From NCBI GenBank assembly GCA_946497905.1, contig CAMMMI010000060.1, positions 1-11,002 of the forward strand: a stretch of DNA of 11,002 bases, given 5' to 3'. Under the pieces are notes generated by a model, which saw only the letters and a list, made by a program, of their open reading frames with translations, searched no databases and was not told the DNA's origin. This document shows, piece after piece, positions 1 to 6,901 of the stretch; positions within the stretch are counted from its first letter, which is position 1; each line of letters starts with the position of its first letter. The position numbers were made by a program, and so were the translations under genes. Origin of the DNA: an uncultured Clostridium sp. Its GTDB lineage: Bacteria; Bacillota; Clostridia; TANB77; CAG-508.

Positions 1-2180
1 ATATTATTGTTGTCTAGCCAGTTTTTTGTTATTTTTATGTTTCTTGTTTCTTCTTTATTTACAAATGTATTTCTTATTGTTGCTTGATTGTCTTTTATTT
101 CTACATTATTTTCTTCTACTTGATAAAATCCTAAGTCCCCTTGATTTTTTTCTTTTTCTTCTACAATATACTTAATTTCTTGTCCATTATCATCATATTT
201 TTGTAAATCTTTTATTGTTATTGCCCATTGATTTGTTGTTCCTGCTACTACATTATTTTTTGTAATCTCTTGTCTTATTACTTCTTCATTGTTTTCTTTT
301 TTTACTACTAGTACTAAACTTTCAGGTCTTCTTTTTGCTTGTATTTCGTTATCTTTCCATATTTTATTTATTATGATATCTTGTGAATAATTTTTATCCA
401 CATTGTAACTGTCTTCCCCTGATGTTATTTTCTCCAATAATATATCTATTTTTTCCCCATTTTCTGTTATCAAATTTCCGTCTGTGTATGAACTTGAAAT
501 ATAATTATCCTTTTTTACTTTGTTTCTGCCTGTAATAGTAAATATTATATAATCTCCTTTTTGAGATATCGCCTCACTATTTTCCCCAAAATCTATTGTT
601 ACTTTATTTCCTTCTATTTTATACATATTAGATGGTAGTTCTACTTTTTCTCCATTTTCATCTGTAAAATATGCTTTTGCTGTTGAGTTGTCTAATAAGA
701 TATCTTCATCTATTGTGAAATATGTTTTTCCTCCATGAAGTCCAGATAATTCTTCTTTACTTGTATTTGTTACTTTTAGTGTTATATCTACATTTCCACC
801 TTGCAAAAGTTCTGTAAATCCTTCTGAAGGTTTATGTGTAATTTCTGTTGTATAAATTGGTGTTTCTATATCTGAACTTAATCCTAATGCATTTACCAAA
901 AATACTGTTGCATTTGTATTATTGACAATTTCCATATCTACTTTTGAACTACCTGATGGAAGAGTTGCACTTATATATGGTTGTTCTTCTGATGAAATAT
1001 TTGCTAATATTAAATCTGTATTGTAATCTTCATATTCTCCTCTAATAACAGGATATCTAGCTATATTCATAACTTCACCATTTATTTCTGGTCTTGCTAT
1101 AAAAAATTTACCATCTGTTCTTGATTCTCCTGTTAATGGATTTCCATCAAATGTTACTTGTCCACTATTTTCTGTTCCTTCAACACTAATTAATAATTGC
1201 CCTTTAGGATTGTCTTTTTTTATACTAACTCCTTCTCTATTTATTTGTACATCTATTTTATCTTGTGTTGTACCTTTAGTTTGAACTCCTCCTAATTTTA
1301 AGTTTATGGACTTTATATCATTTTCTTCATTTTCTTCTATTACAATCAATTTCCATGAAGCAAATTTGTCTTCTGATGTTCCTACTCCTTGTCCTTTATC
1401 ATTTAGTCCTGGTCTTATATCTAAATATGGTATATCTTTTCCTATATAATTTCCATATCCTTGTTCTTTTACAAATTCAGTTACATCAACATATCCACTT
1501 GTCCTAACTCCTGATCCATCTTGAAATAACTCTAGTTGTGGAGTTACACTATCCCCTTTAGGACCTATTAATGTCATTGGATATGTATTTAATAAATTTG
1601 GATATCTTGGCACTTCATATTGAGTATCTGTTCCATAGCTATTTGTTTCTTTGCTAATTAATCCTGTTGTTGCTGAAACTACTAGATATGCTGCTTTTAT
1701 AGTTCCGCCATTATCTTTTAATTCACTTTTTGAAGAGTTTCCTCCCCCTCCTATTACTGATTGTACAGTTTTTGACATATCAAAAGTAGTTCCACTTATA
1801 TATTTATATCCAATATCAACAGTATCTTTTAGATATCCTGTTCCATATTCATCTAAGTATAATGGCTTACAAATATATTCTGGATAATTAGCTTGAGTAA
1901 CGCCTACCGCTGATACAGCTGAGCTAATACGTGTATTATCACCATATGCTGTATTTGTCCCCAATGCTATATTAAAATTATATCTTCCAATTCCTGAAAA
2001 AACTTGATTTAATGTAGCTGGTATTTCAGCATTATCACTTGCTGATTGGCTGTTTTCTATTTTTCCAACTTGTATATATGCTTTATTTTTTATTGAATAT
2101 ATTAATGTCACCCCAATACTTGTTATTAGAATAATACTTAAAATAATTAATAATATGCATCTGATTTTACTTTTTTTCAT
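1..2180 (-). CDS. Membrane-anchored CnaB-repeat surface protein (adhesin-like), C-terminus outside the window
   Basis: The reading frame is open from the ATG at 2180-2178 to the window edge, giving 726 codons plus two bases, so it is partial at its 3' end. AGGAGG at 2187-2192 stands 6 bases before this ATG; a second ATG further upstream almost touches the SD and is less likely. Residues 1-7 are basic and about 9-28 form one hydrophobic segment with no clear cleavage site, so a signal anchor or uncleaved signal is likely. Residues of roughly 130-290 look like a beta-rich adhesin domain (VDVTEFVKEQGYGNY, then SWKLIVIEENEEN). About 460-580 resembles DUF11/isopeptide-forming domains (VDITLKVTNTS). 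From about 597 a CnaB-type repeat starts (IINKIWKDNE, then KRRPESLVLVVKK, YIVEE), and a second begins near 712 (IKITKNWLDNN). CnaB folds are stalk modules of Gram-positive adhesins and pili. Any LPXTG sorting signal would lie outside the window. The family is clear; the ligand is unknown. Confidence 0.85.
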   Translation of the reverse strand, partial: MKKSKIRCILLIILSIILITSIGVTLIYSIKNKAYIQVGKIENSQSASDNAEIPATLNQVFSGIGRYNFNIALGTNTAYGDNTRISSAVSAVGVTQANYPEYICKPLYLDEYGTGYLKDTVDIGYKYISGTTFDMSKTVQSVIGGGGNSSKSELKDNGGTIKAAYLVVSATTGLISKETNSYGTDTQYEVPRYPNLLNTYPMTLIGPKGDSVTPQLELFQDGSGVRTSGYVDVTEFVKEQGYGNYIGKDIPYLDIRPGLNDKGQGVGTSEDKFASWKLIVIEENEENDIKSINLKLGGVQTKGTTQDKIDVQINREGVSIKKDNPKGQLLISVEGTENSGQVTFDGNPLTGESRTDGKFFIARPEINGEVMNIARYPVIRGEYEDYNTDLILANISSEEQPYISATLPSGSSKVDMEIVNNTNATVFLVNALGLSSDIETPIYTTEITHKPSEGFTELLQGGNVDITLKVTNTSKEELSGLHGGKTYFTIDEDILLDNSTAKAYFTDENGEKVELPSNMYKIEGNKVTIDFGENSEAISQKGDYIIFTITGRNKVKKDNYISSSYTDGNLITENGEKIDILLEKITSGEDSYNVDKNYSQDIIINKIWKDNEIQAKRRPESLVLVVKKENNEEVIRQEITKNNVVAGTTNQWAITIKDLQKYDDNGQEIKYIVEEKEKNQGDLGFYQVEENNVEIKDNQATIRNTFVNKEETRNIKITKNWLDNNN

Positions 2181-2369
2181 TTCATTCCTCCTATTTATAT
2201 ATAATATTTTACTTTATTTATGGTTCTTTGTAAATCATTTATATTTAGCATTTTTTATTCCTTTCTCTATATCCTTAGGGATAGTCTCTTTTCCCTTTTT
2301 GCATTTCTTATTGACATTTTTATTACATTTTTGTTATATATTATAAATGTTTAATAATATATTGTTTCA

Positions 2370-2399
2370 ATTATATATTTCCGTAGCTTTTAATGACAA
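2370..2399 (-). promoter_or_regulatory. Candidate promoter for the surface-protein gene
   Basis: On the minus strand TTGTCA (2399-2394) and a perfect TATAAT (2375-2370) are separated by 18 bases. A second, weaker pairing downstream is TTGAAA (2370-2365) with TATAAT (2345-2340), 19 bases apart. Use of the first would give a leader of roughly 180 bases, long enough for post-transcriptional control. In DNA this AT-rich such matches arise by chance, so confidence is moderate. Confidence 0.4.
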
Positions 2400-2453
2400 T
2401 TTGTAATAAGTTTTCTAATAGATTATTAATTTTGTTAACTCTTTTTTCATATA

Positions 2454-2482
2454 TTGACTTTTATATTATTTTTTTATATAAA
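2454..2482 (+). promoter_or_regulatory. Sigma-A type promoter for the YbhN-like gene
   Basis: TTGACT (2454-2459) and TATAAA (2477-2482) are separated by 17 bases; each is one mismatch from consensus. The expected start of transcription is about 2488-2490, which is the first part of the SD site AGGGAGG (2488-2494). If this promoter is used, the mRNA would have almost no 5' leader upstream of its ribosome binding site. Confidence 0.55.
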
Positions 2483-2502
2483 TATTTAGGGAGGATAATA
2501 TT

Positions 2503-3612
2503 TTGGAAGATAATTTAATAAATAATGATAAAAATATTAATAACATTTCTGATAATTTAGAAAATGAGCAAATAGTAAAACCAACTAATAAAAAGTCTAC
2601 TATTTTTAATTTTATTTTGGTGGCAATTATTTTTGTTGGTCTTTTTATTTATATGATATTAGTTGATGGTATTGATAATATTGTCAATTTACTAAAAAAT
2701 GTTAATTATTGGTGGGTTTTAGCTGGAATCGGATGTTTAATTATTCAATGGATTTGTGATGCTATATGCCTCCATTTACCTATAAAAAGGTTGTATCCAC
2801 ATCAATCATTTGCCAATTCATTTAAAGTTGCTATGATTGGTCAATTATTCAATAATATAACACCATTTTCTTCAGGAGGTCAACCTATGCAGGCCTATGA
2901 ATTCACTAAAACTGGAAAAAGAGTTAGTGATTCCTTTTCTGCCATGGCTATAAAGTTTATTATTACCCAAACTTCTCTTGTTGTTTTTACCTTTGCTGTT
3001 ATTTTATTTCAGTTTAGCTTTTTTGCTAGCATTATGAAAGACTTTCTTTGGGTTGCTGTTGTTGGTTTTACTATAAATATTTTAGTTATTTTAGTTGTAA
3101 TTTTGGCTGGTATGAAAAAGCGTGTTATAACTATTATTTCTAATCCTATAATTACTTTATTAGGAAAAATTAAAATATTTAAAAATCCTGAAAAAATAAG
3201 AGAAAATTTTGACAAAAGCCTTGATAATTTTGGCGAACAATTTAATATAATGAAATCAGAAAAGAAAATGGTTTTAAAAATATTTATAACAGCTTGTGTT
3301 CAAAGTTTTGCATATTATTCTATTACATATATGGTGTATAGAGCTTTTGGTAATTTTGGTGTTAATTTTTGGCAAATTATACCTGTCCAAGCATTTTTAC
3401 TATTACTTATGACTTTTATTCCTACTCCTGGTGCAGGAATTGGTGCAGAAGGTGGATTTTTAGTATTATTTCAATCTATATTTAAAAATGGAACTATCAA
3501 TATGTCAATTTTATTTTGGAGATTATACACTTTCTATCTTCCTATAATTATTGGTGCTTTGTTTTTGATACCTATAAATAAAAAGAATAAATCGACTAAA
3601 ATCTTTGATTAG
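2503..3612 (+). CDS. YbhN/MprF-like flippase-domain integral membrane protein
   Basis: A 369-residue polytopic membrane protein of the lysylphosphatidylglycerol synthase transmembrane family (UPF0104/YbhN). The start is TTG at 2503, with GGAGG (2490-2494) 8 bases before it. Residues 1-34 are hydrophilic and Asn/Asp-rich, then about seven or eight hydrophobic segments follow. Two family signatures are visible: NNITPFSSGGQPMQAYEF near residues 116-133 and IPTPGAGIGAEGGF near 306-319. In MprF this domain translocates aminoacylated lipids; stand-alone members lack the C-terminal aminoacyl-transferase domain, as here, and their substrate is generally unknown. The gene stands alone between the divergent surface-protein gene and asnS, which has its own promoter. 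A role in moving or handling an envelope lipid is inference; membership of the family is well supported. Confidence 0.85.
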   Translation: MEDNLINNDKNINNISDNLENEQIVKPTNKKSTIFNFILVAIIFVGLFIYMILVDGIDNIVNLLKNVNYWWVLAGIGCLIIQWICDAICLHLPIKRLYPHQSFANSFKVAMIGQLFNNITPFSSGGQPMQAYEFTKTGKRVSDSFSAMAIKFIITQTSLVVFTFAVILFQFSFFASIMKDFLWVAVVGFTINILVILVVILAGMKKRVITIISNPIITLLGKIKIFKNPEKIRENFDKSLDNFGEQFNIMKSEKKMVLKIFITACVQSFAYYSITYMVYRAFGNFGVNFWQIIPVQAFLLLLMTFIPTPGAGIGAEGGFLVLFQSIFKNGTINMSILFWRLYTFYLPIIIGALFLIPINKKNKSTKIFD

Positions 3613-3627
3613 ATTTAAAATATGGAA

Positions 3628-3690
3628 CAAATTGGAAAGTCATCAATACAACTGCATTTTGAATTTTCACTTAGGCTTTCCTCAAATTTG
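3628..3690 (+). other. Extended hairpin after the YbhN-like gene
   Basis: CAAATTGGAAAG (3628-3639) can pair with CTTTCC (3676-3681) and, after a three-base bulge TCA, AATTTG (3685-3690), giving 12 base pairs around a 36-base loop. No U-run follows, so it is not a convincing terminator. A weak promoter-like pair (TCGACT 3592-3597, TAAAAT 3616-3621, 18-base spacer) would start a transcript close to 3628. It could be the 5' end of an older, longer asnS leader, but I do not find canonical T-box Stem I motifs in it. An AAC triplet at 3650-3652 lies on the 5' side of the loop, not where a specifier codon is expected. Confidence 0.4.
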
Positions 3691-3707
3691 ATTTGTGCTA
3701 ATTTTAC

Positions 3708-3787
3708 GTTAATAAAATTGTGTGTAGCTATATCCGTAGCATTAAAGGTTACTTTCTATTGAATAAAAAAGTTACAATTTTATTGAC
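3708..3787 (+). repeat. 14-bp inverted repeat overlapping the asnS -35 box
   Basis: GTTAATAAAATTGT (3708-3721) pairs with ACAATTTTATTGAC (3774-3787), with eleven perfect base pairs in the inner part and one G-U pair near the outer end. The right arm includes most of the TTGACA -35 box at 3783-3788. The enclosed 52 bases contain a small GCTA/TAGC hairpin (3727-3740). It may be a protein operator, or a structure in a longer leader read from further upstream; the sequence alone does not decide. Confidence 0.45.
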
Positions 3788-3811
3788 ACATTATTCTTTA
3801 TATTATATAAT
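3783..3811 (+). promoter_or_regulatory. Perfect consensus promoter for asnS
   Basis: TTGACA (3783-3788) and TATAAT (3806-3811) match consensus at all twelve positions with the optimal 17-base spacer. Transcription should begin near A3818, only about five bases before the T-box-like antiterminator helix (first paired base 3823). A transcript from this promoter therefore has no room for a T-box Stem I. Confidence 0.8.
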
Positions 3812-3817
3812 CTTTTC

Positions 3818-3878
3818 AAGCTGGGTAGCATTGCGGATAAATTATTCGTCCCTGCATTTTTGCAAGGGTATTTTTTTT
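3818..3878 (+). promoter_or_regulatory. Degenerate T-box antiterminator/attenuator in the asnS leader
   Basis: TGGGTAGCATTGCGG (3822-3836) aligns with the T-box consensus AGGGTGGNACCGCGG with four mismatches. Geometry is kept: GGG (3823-3825) can pair with CCC (3850-3852), GCG (3833-3835) with CGT (3847-3849), leaving the usual seven-base bulge, here UAGCAUU instead of UGGNACC. The variable base is C, which fits the G discriminator of bacterial tRNA-Asn, as expected upstream of asnS. The bulge's second base is A, not G, so it cannot pair normally with the tRNA CCA end. The competing terminator overlaps at 3850-3878. No Stem I or specifier loop fits between promoter and motif. I read this as a T-box relic, possibly still a tRNA-independent attenuator. 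Confidence 0.6.
3850..3878 (+). terminator. Rho-independent attenuator before asnS
   Basis: CCCTGCA (3850-3856) pairs with TGC-A-AGGG (3861-3868, one bulged A) around a TTTT loop, and eight T residues follow at 3871-3878. CCC at 3850-3852 is also the 3' strand of the antiterminator helix, so the two structures are mutually exclusive, as in T-box leaders. AGGAGG of asnS follows at 3889-3894. Confidence 0.7.
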
Positions 3879-3900
3879 ATATAATATTAGGAGGTTTTCT

Positions 3901-5292
3901 ATGGAAAAATTATTAGTAAAAGATTTATATAGAAATACAAAAAATTATGAAAATGAAATTATAAATTTAAATGGATGGGTTAGAACTTTAAGGGATTCTA
4001 AAACTTTTGGTTTTATTGAATTAAATGATGGTTCTTTTTTTAAAAATGTTCAAATTGTTTTTAATGATGAATTAAATAATTTTGAAGATATTCGTAAATT
4101 ATCAATTAGTTCATCTATAAGTGTAACTGGAAAATTATTAATAACTGAAAATGCTAAACAACCTTTTGAAATTCATGCAACTAATATTGAAATATTGAGT
4201 TTATGTGATTCTGATTATCCTCTTCAAAAGAAAAGGCATTCTTTTGAATATTTAAGAACAATTGCTCATTTACGCCCTAGAACTAATACATTTAGTGCTG
4301 TTTTTCGTGTAAGAAGTGTTTTAGCATACAGTATCCACAAATTTTTTCAAGAAAGAAACTTTGTGTATGTAAATACTCCTATCCTTACATCAAGTGATGC
4401 AGAAGGTGCTGGTGAAATGTTTAATGTTAATTCATTTGATTTAAATAATGTACCAAAAACAGATGATGGAAATATTGATTTTTCTCAAGATTTTTTTGGA
4501 AAGCCAGCTCATTTAACAGTTAGTGGTCAATTAAATGCTGAAACATATGCTCAATCTTTTAGAAATGTATATACTTTTGGTCCTACATTTAGAGCTGAAA
4601 ATTCTAATACAGTAAAACATGCTGCAGAGTTTTGGATGGTAGAACCTGAAATTTGTTTTGCTAATTTAGAAGATGATATGGATTTAGCAGAAGATATGAT
4701 AAAATATATATTTACATATGTTCTTGAAAATTGTCCTGAAGAAATGGAATTCTTTAATAATTTTGTTGATAAAGGATTATTAGATAGATTGCATAATGTA
4801 ATAAATTCTGATTTTACCAGAATAAGTTACACAGACGCTGTTAAAGAACTTGAAAAACATAATGATGAATTTGAATATAAAGTTTCTTGGGGTGTTGATT
4901 TGCAAACAGAACATGAAAGATATCTATGTGAAAAAATATTTCAAAAACCTGTATTTGTTACAGATTATCCAAAAGATATAAAGGCCTTTTATATGAAACA
5001 AAATCCTGATAATAAAACAGTTGCTGCAACTGATCTTCTAGCTCCTGGAATTGGAGAAATTATAGGTGGTAGCCAAAGAGAAGAAAATTATGATAAGTTA
5101 ATTGCTCGTATGAAAGAATTGGACATGCCTCTTGATGAATACTCTTGGTATTTAGATTTAAGAAAATATGGTAGCTGTGAACATGCTGGTTTTGGTTTAG
5201 GTTTTGAAAGAGCTTTAATGTATTTAACAGGTATGCAAAATATTCGTGATGTAATACCATTTCCAAGAACACCAAAAAATTGTGATTTTTAG
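3901..5292 (+). CDS. asnS: Asparagine--tRNA ligase (AsnRS)
   Basis: Class IIb aminoacyl-tRNA synthetase, 463 residues, which is the usual length. It activates asparagine with ATP and charges tRNA-Asn in the cytoplasm. The ATG at 3901 has AGGAGG (3889-3894) six bases upstream. The N-terminal part (about 1-115) is the OB-fold anticodon-binding domain (INLNGWVRTLRDSKTFGFIELNDGS region). The catalytic core follows: motif 2 FRAEN at 230-234 with the AsnRS-type HAAEFWMVEPE just after, and motif 3 with GFER at 434-437 leading to the typical ending RDVIPFPRTP. These sequences favour AsnRS over AspRS. It is intact, with no frameshift. Expression is probably set by the perfect promoter at 3783-3811 and the T-box-like attenuator. 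One base after the TAG stop begins a REP-like palindrome, which may serve as its transcription end. Confidence 0.97.
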   Translation: MEKLLVKDLYRNTKNYENEIINLNGWVRTLRDSKTFGFIELNDGSFFKNVQIVFNDELNNFEDIRKLSISSSISVTGKLLITENAKQPFEIHATNIEILSLCDSDYPLQKKRHSFEYLRTIAHLRPRTNTFSAVFRVRSVLAYSIHKFFQERNFVYVNTPILTSSDAEGAGEMFNVNSFDLNNVPKTDDGNIDFSQDFFGKPAHLTVSGQLNAETYAQSFRNVYTFGPTFRAENSNTVKHAAEFWMVEPEICFANLEDDMDLAEDMIKYIFTYVLENCPEEMEFFNNFVDKGLLDRLHNVINSDFTRISYTDAVKELEKHNDEFEYKVSWGVDLQTEHERYLCEKIFQKPVFVTDYPKDIKAFYMKQNPDNKTVAATDLLAPGIGEIIGGSQREENYDKLIARMKELDMPLDEYSWYLDLRKYGSCEHAGFGLGFERALMYLTGMQNIRDVIPFPRTPKNCDF

Positions 5293-5293
5293 G

Positions 5294-5330
5294 AATAGGG
5301 ATTTTAGGGACGGGGCTCTAAATCCCTATT
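5294..5330 (+). repeat. REP-like palindrome, copy A
   Basis: A 37-base palindrome beginning one base after the asnS stop. AATAGGGATTT (5294-5304) pairs with AAATCCCTATT (5320-5330); after a bulged T, AGGG (5306-5309) pairs with CTCT (5316-5319, one G-U pair), leaving loop ACGGGG (5310-5315). It shares 33 bases with copy C (in reverse orientation) and the first 22 with copy B. The GGGATTTTAGGGACGGGG strand is on plus, the asnS coding strand. Only a short, interrupted T-run follows, so any terminator activity may be partial and could allow read-through into the gene at 5359. Confidence 0.9.
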
Positions 5331-5358
5331 TACTCATTAATAAAGGGGGAAAACACTA

Positions 5359-5997
5359 TTGAATAAAAATGATAAAACAAAAAAGGCTAAAGATGAAGCA
5401 TTAAAAAAGGAATCTATAAAAGAAAAAATTCAAACTTTGAAAGAAAACAATAAATTTTTTAAATTTATATTAAATGGCAAAAATATATCTATTATTATAT
5501 TATCATTTTTACTATTTTGTGCCTTTTGTGCATATACTAATCCTGTTGATGTAACACAATATGAAAATAAAATAACGGAATTAAATGACAAATTAGAATA
5601 TAACGAAAAACAAATTACAAATTTGAAAGAAGAAAACCAGCTTTTGCAGAAAGCAAAATCTACATTAGAAGAAGAAAAGCAAACTTTAGAAAATGAAAAA
5701 AATGAATTAACTACTAAAGTAGATGAATTAGAAAATGCATCTACTGTATCTTCTAGTCCTGAAGTTCAAAATTCTTCTACTTCTACCGATTCTTCTTTAA
5801 CAAACAGCTCAAAATCATCCAGTGAAACTTCTACAATAAGTACTACAAATAATCAAAGTTATACTGTATATATTACAAATACAGGAAGCAAATATCATTC
5901 TGCTTCTTGTTCTTATTTAAGAAAAAGTAAAATAGCTATCTCTTTAAGTGAAGCTAAATCAAAAGGATATACCGCGTGTAGTAAATGTAATCCATAA
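5359..5997 (+). CDS. Single-span membrane protein with coiled-coil stalk and C-terminal His/Cys module
   Basis: 212 residues, start TTG at 5359 with AAAGGGGG (5342-5349) nine bases upstream. Order of parts: a Lys-rich cytoplasmic N-terminus (1-41); one hydrophobic span at about 43-59 (ISIIILSFLLFCAFCAY); a charged heptad-like coiled coil at about 67-126 (many EEK, ENEKNEL); a Ser/Thr-rich linker (127-166); and a C-terminal module, about 168-212, with H180, C184, C207 and C210 (YHSASCSYL, then ACSKCNP). Similar H-x3-C...C-x2-C tails occur at the C-termini of various Firmicute secreted and membrane proteins and probably bind zinc, but their role is not established. Positive-inside logic puts the coiled coil and tail outside. 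It lies 66 bases after asnS with no clear promoter of its own, and is bracketed by inverted copies A and B of the REP-like element. Function not recognised. Confidence 0.8.
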   Translation: MNKNDKTKKAKDEALKKESIKEKIQTLKENNKFFKFILNGKNISIIILSFLLFCAFCAYTNPVDVTQYENKITELNDKLEYNEKQITNLKEENQLLQKAKSTLEEEKQTLENEKNELTTKVDELENASTVSSSPEVQNSSTSTDSSLTNSSKSSSETSTISTTNNQSYTVYITNTGSKYHSASCSYLRKSKIAISLSEAKSKGYTACSKCNP

Positions 5998-6086
5998 TTA
6001 ATTTAATGCAAATTAGTTTTGTAGTTGAATCTAAAACATGATTAAAAAATTTTTATAGTAAAAATGTGAATATATCAGAACAAAAT

Positions 6087-6121
6087 ATAGGGATTCTTAC
6101 CCCGTCCCTAAAATCCCTATT
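6087..6121 (-). repeat. REP-like palindrome, copy B (at the RAYT stop)
   Basis: Read on the minus strand this copy starts immediately after the TGA stop of the RAYT gene. It is identical to copies A and C over the first 22 bases, through GGGATTTTAGGGACGGGG, but then has TAAG in place of CTCT, and AATCCCTAT. The outer arms pair perfectly (ATAGGGATT/AATCCCTAT). The 3' arm differs from copies A and C next to the loop, so the inner stem is rearranged. It also lies between convergent genes (the plus gene ends at 5997), so it could act as a terminator from either side. Confidence 0.9.
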
Positions 6122-6901
6122 TCATTTTTTATTTTTTTCTATCCACTTTATTCTATTTTTTCCTATTCCTAATATACCACATATGGTTTTATTTGTAATT
6201 TTGGAATTTTGATTTAAATATTCTTTAAATTTTAGAATTAACTGATTTGATGATTTTATTTGATTTAAATTCACTTTATATTCTTTGCAAAAATTGCTAA
6301 TTAAAATTTCAATTTTTTGTTTGCTTTCATTAAGATTATTTCTTTCTTTTGAAATATCAATAATATCTATATTCTCATCGATTTTTATATTATAGAAATC
6401 TTTTAAATAATTTTCTGTTCCAAATATTATTTTTGCAACCTTCTTATCTAATTTATTTCCATAAAATTCATTAAAAGATGAAAATTTGTATTCGTTTGGC
6501 TTTTTTACTAATCCCGCTTTAATTGGATTTTCATGAATGTATTTTATACATGTAAATAAATGTTTTTCATCTTTTATGGGTTGAGAATAATATCTATTTG
6601 CAAATACATATCCTACTCTTTCTTCATTTTTATTATAGTAGATTGCATATGCCGTATTTATCTTTCTCATTGCTTTAATTAGCTCATTTGTTTCTTGCAT
6701 ATGTATCAATATATGTGCATGATTAGACATTACACAATATGCTACTAATCTTAAATTTTTTAATTCATTAATATATTTCTTTAAAAGGTTTATATATACA
6801 TTTTTATAGTCATCTTTATAAAATATAAATTCCTTTTCAATTCCTTCAGTTACGATATGAATAAAGTTTGATTTTATATTTTCTCTTGCTATTCTTGGCA
6901 A
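6122..6901 (-). CDS. REP-associated tyrosine transposase (RAYT, Y1/IS200-like HUH nuclease)
   Basis: A Y1-type single-strand DNA transposase of 259 residues. I chose the TTG start at 6901 because it gives the typical opening MPRIARENIKSNFIHIV and stands 8 bases after GGAG (6910-6913); GTG at 6910 or ATG at 6907 would sit on top of the SD. The metal-binding HUH pair is H61-A-H63 in YCVMSNHAHILI. A helix follows with candidate nucleophilic tyrosines Y85, Y88, Y89 (NTAYAIYYN), then RVGYVFANRYYS and CIKYIHENPIKAGLV, characteristic of RAYTs rather than IS200 TnpA. The C-terminus (about 225-259, TNKTICGILGIGKNRI) looks like a helix-turn-helix. RAYTs process REP hairpins; three REP-like hairpins lie nearby, one directly on its stop codon. 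No tnpB partner or IS ends are seen. The frame is intact and the catalytic residues are present, so it is probably functional. Confidence 0.9.
   Translation of the reverse strand: MPRIARENIKSNFIHIVTEGIEKEFIFYKDDYKNVYINLLKKYINELKNLRLVAYCVMSNHAHILIHMQETNELIKAMRKINTAYAIYYNKNEERVGYVFANRYYSQPIKDEKHLFTCIKYIHENPIKAGLVKKPNEYKFSSFNEFYGNKLDKKVAKIIFGTENYLKDFYNIKIDENIDIIDISKERNNLNESKQKIEILISNFCKEYKVNLNQIKSSNQLILKFKEYLNQNSKITNKTICGILGIGKNRIKWIEKNKK

Larger units (their letters stand above)
2181..2502. other. Divergent intergenic region (322 bases)
   Basis: This AT-rich spacer separates the surface-protein gene (minus) from the YbhN-like gene (plus). It holds candidate promoters in both directions. On the plus strand there is also an isolated TTGACA at 2311-2316 whose best downstream hexamers (TTATAT or TATATA, 17-18 bases away) are poor. 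Around 2270-2283 there is a short hairpin, TATCC-TTAG-GGATA. On the minus strand an 18-codon open frame (2251 to 2195, MLNINDLQRTINKVKYYI) has AAAGG eight bases before its ATG and ends two bases before the SD of the surface gene. It might be a leader peptide but could be chance. I see no known riboswitch. Confidence 0.6.

Noticed and set aside
1651..1887. Plus-strand open frame within the surface-protein gene
   Set aside because: The minus frame is uninterrupted across 2180 bases with adhesin-type domains; this is a shadow.
3628..3690. Canonical T-box Stem I with an AAC specifier at 3650-3652
   Set aside because: The triplet is on the 5' side of the loop, and the usual Stem I conserved motifs and length are missing.
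2381..3740. CCGTAGC occurring in both spacers (2381-2387 and 3734-3740)
   Set aside because: A seven-base match with only loosely similar flanks is not enough to claim a shared regulatory site.
6122..6901. A standard IS200/IS605 insertion sequence
   Set aside because: No tnpB, no recognisable left and right IS ends, and the protein has RAYT-type motifs and a C-terminal HTH-like extension.
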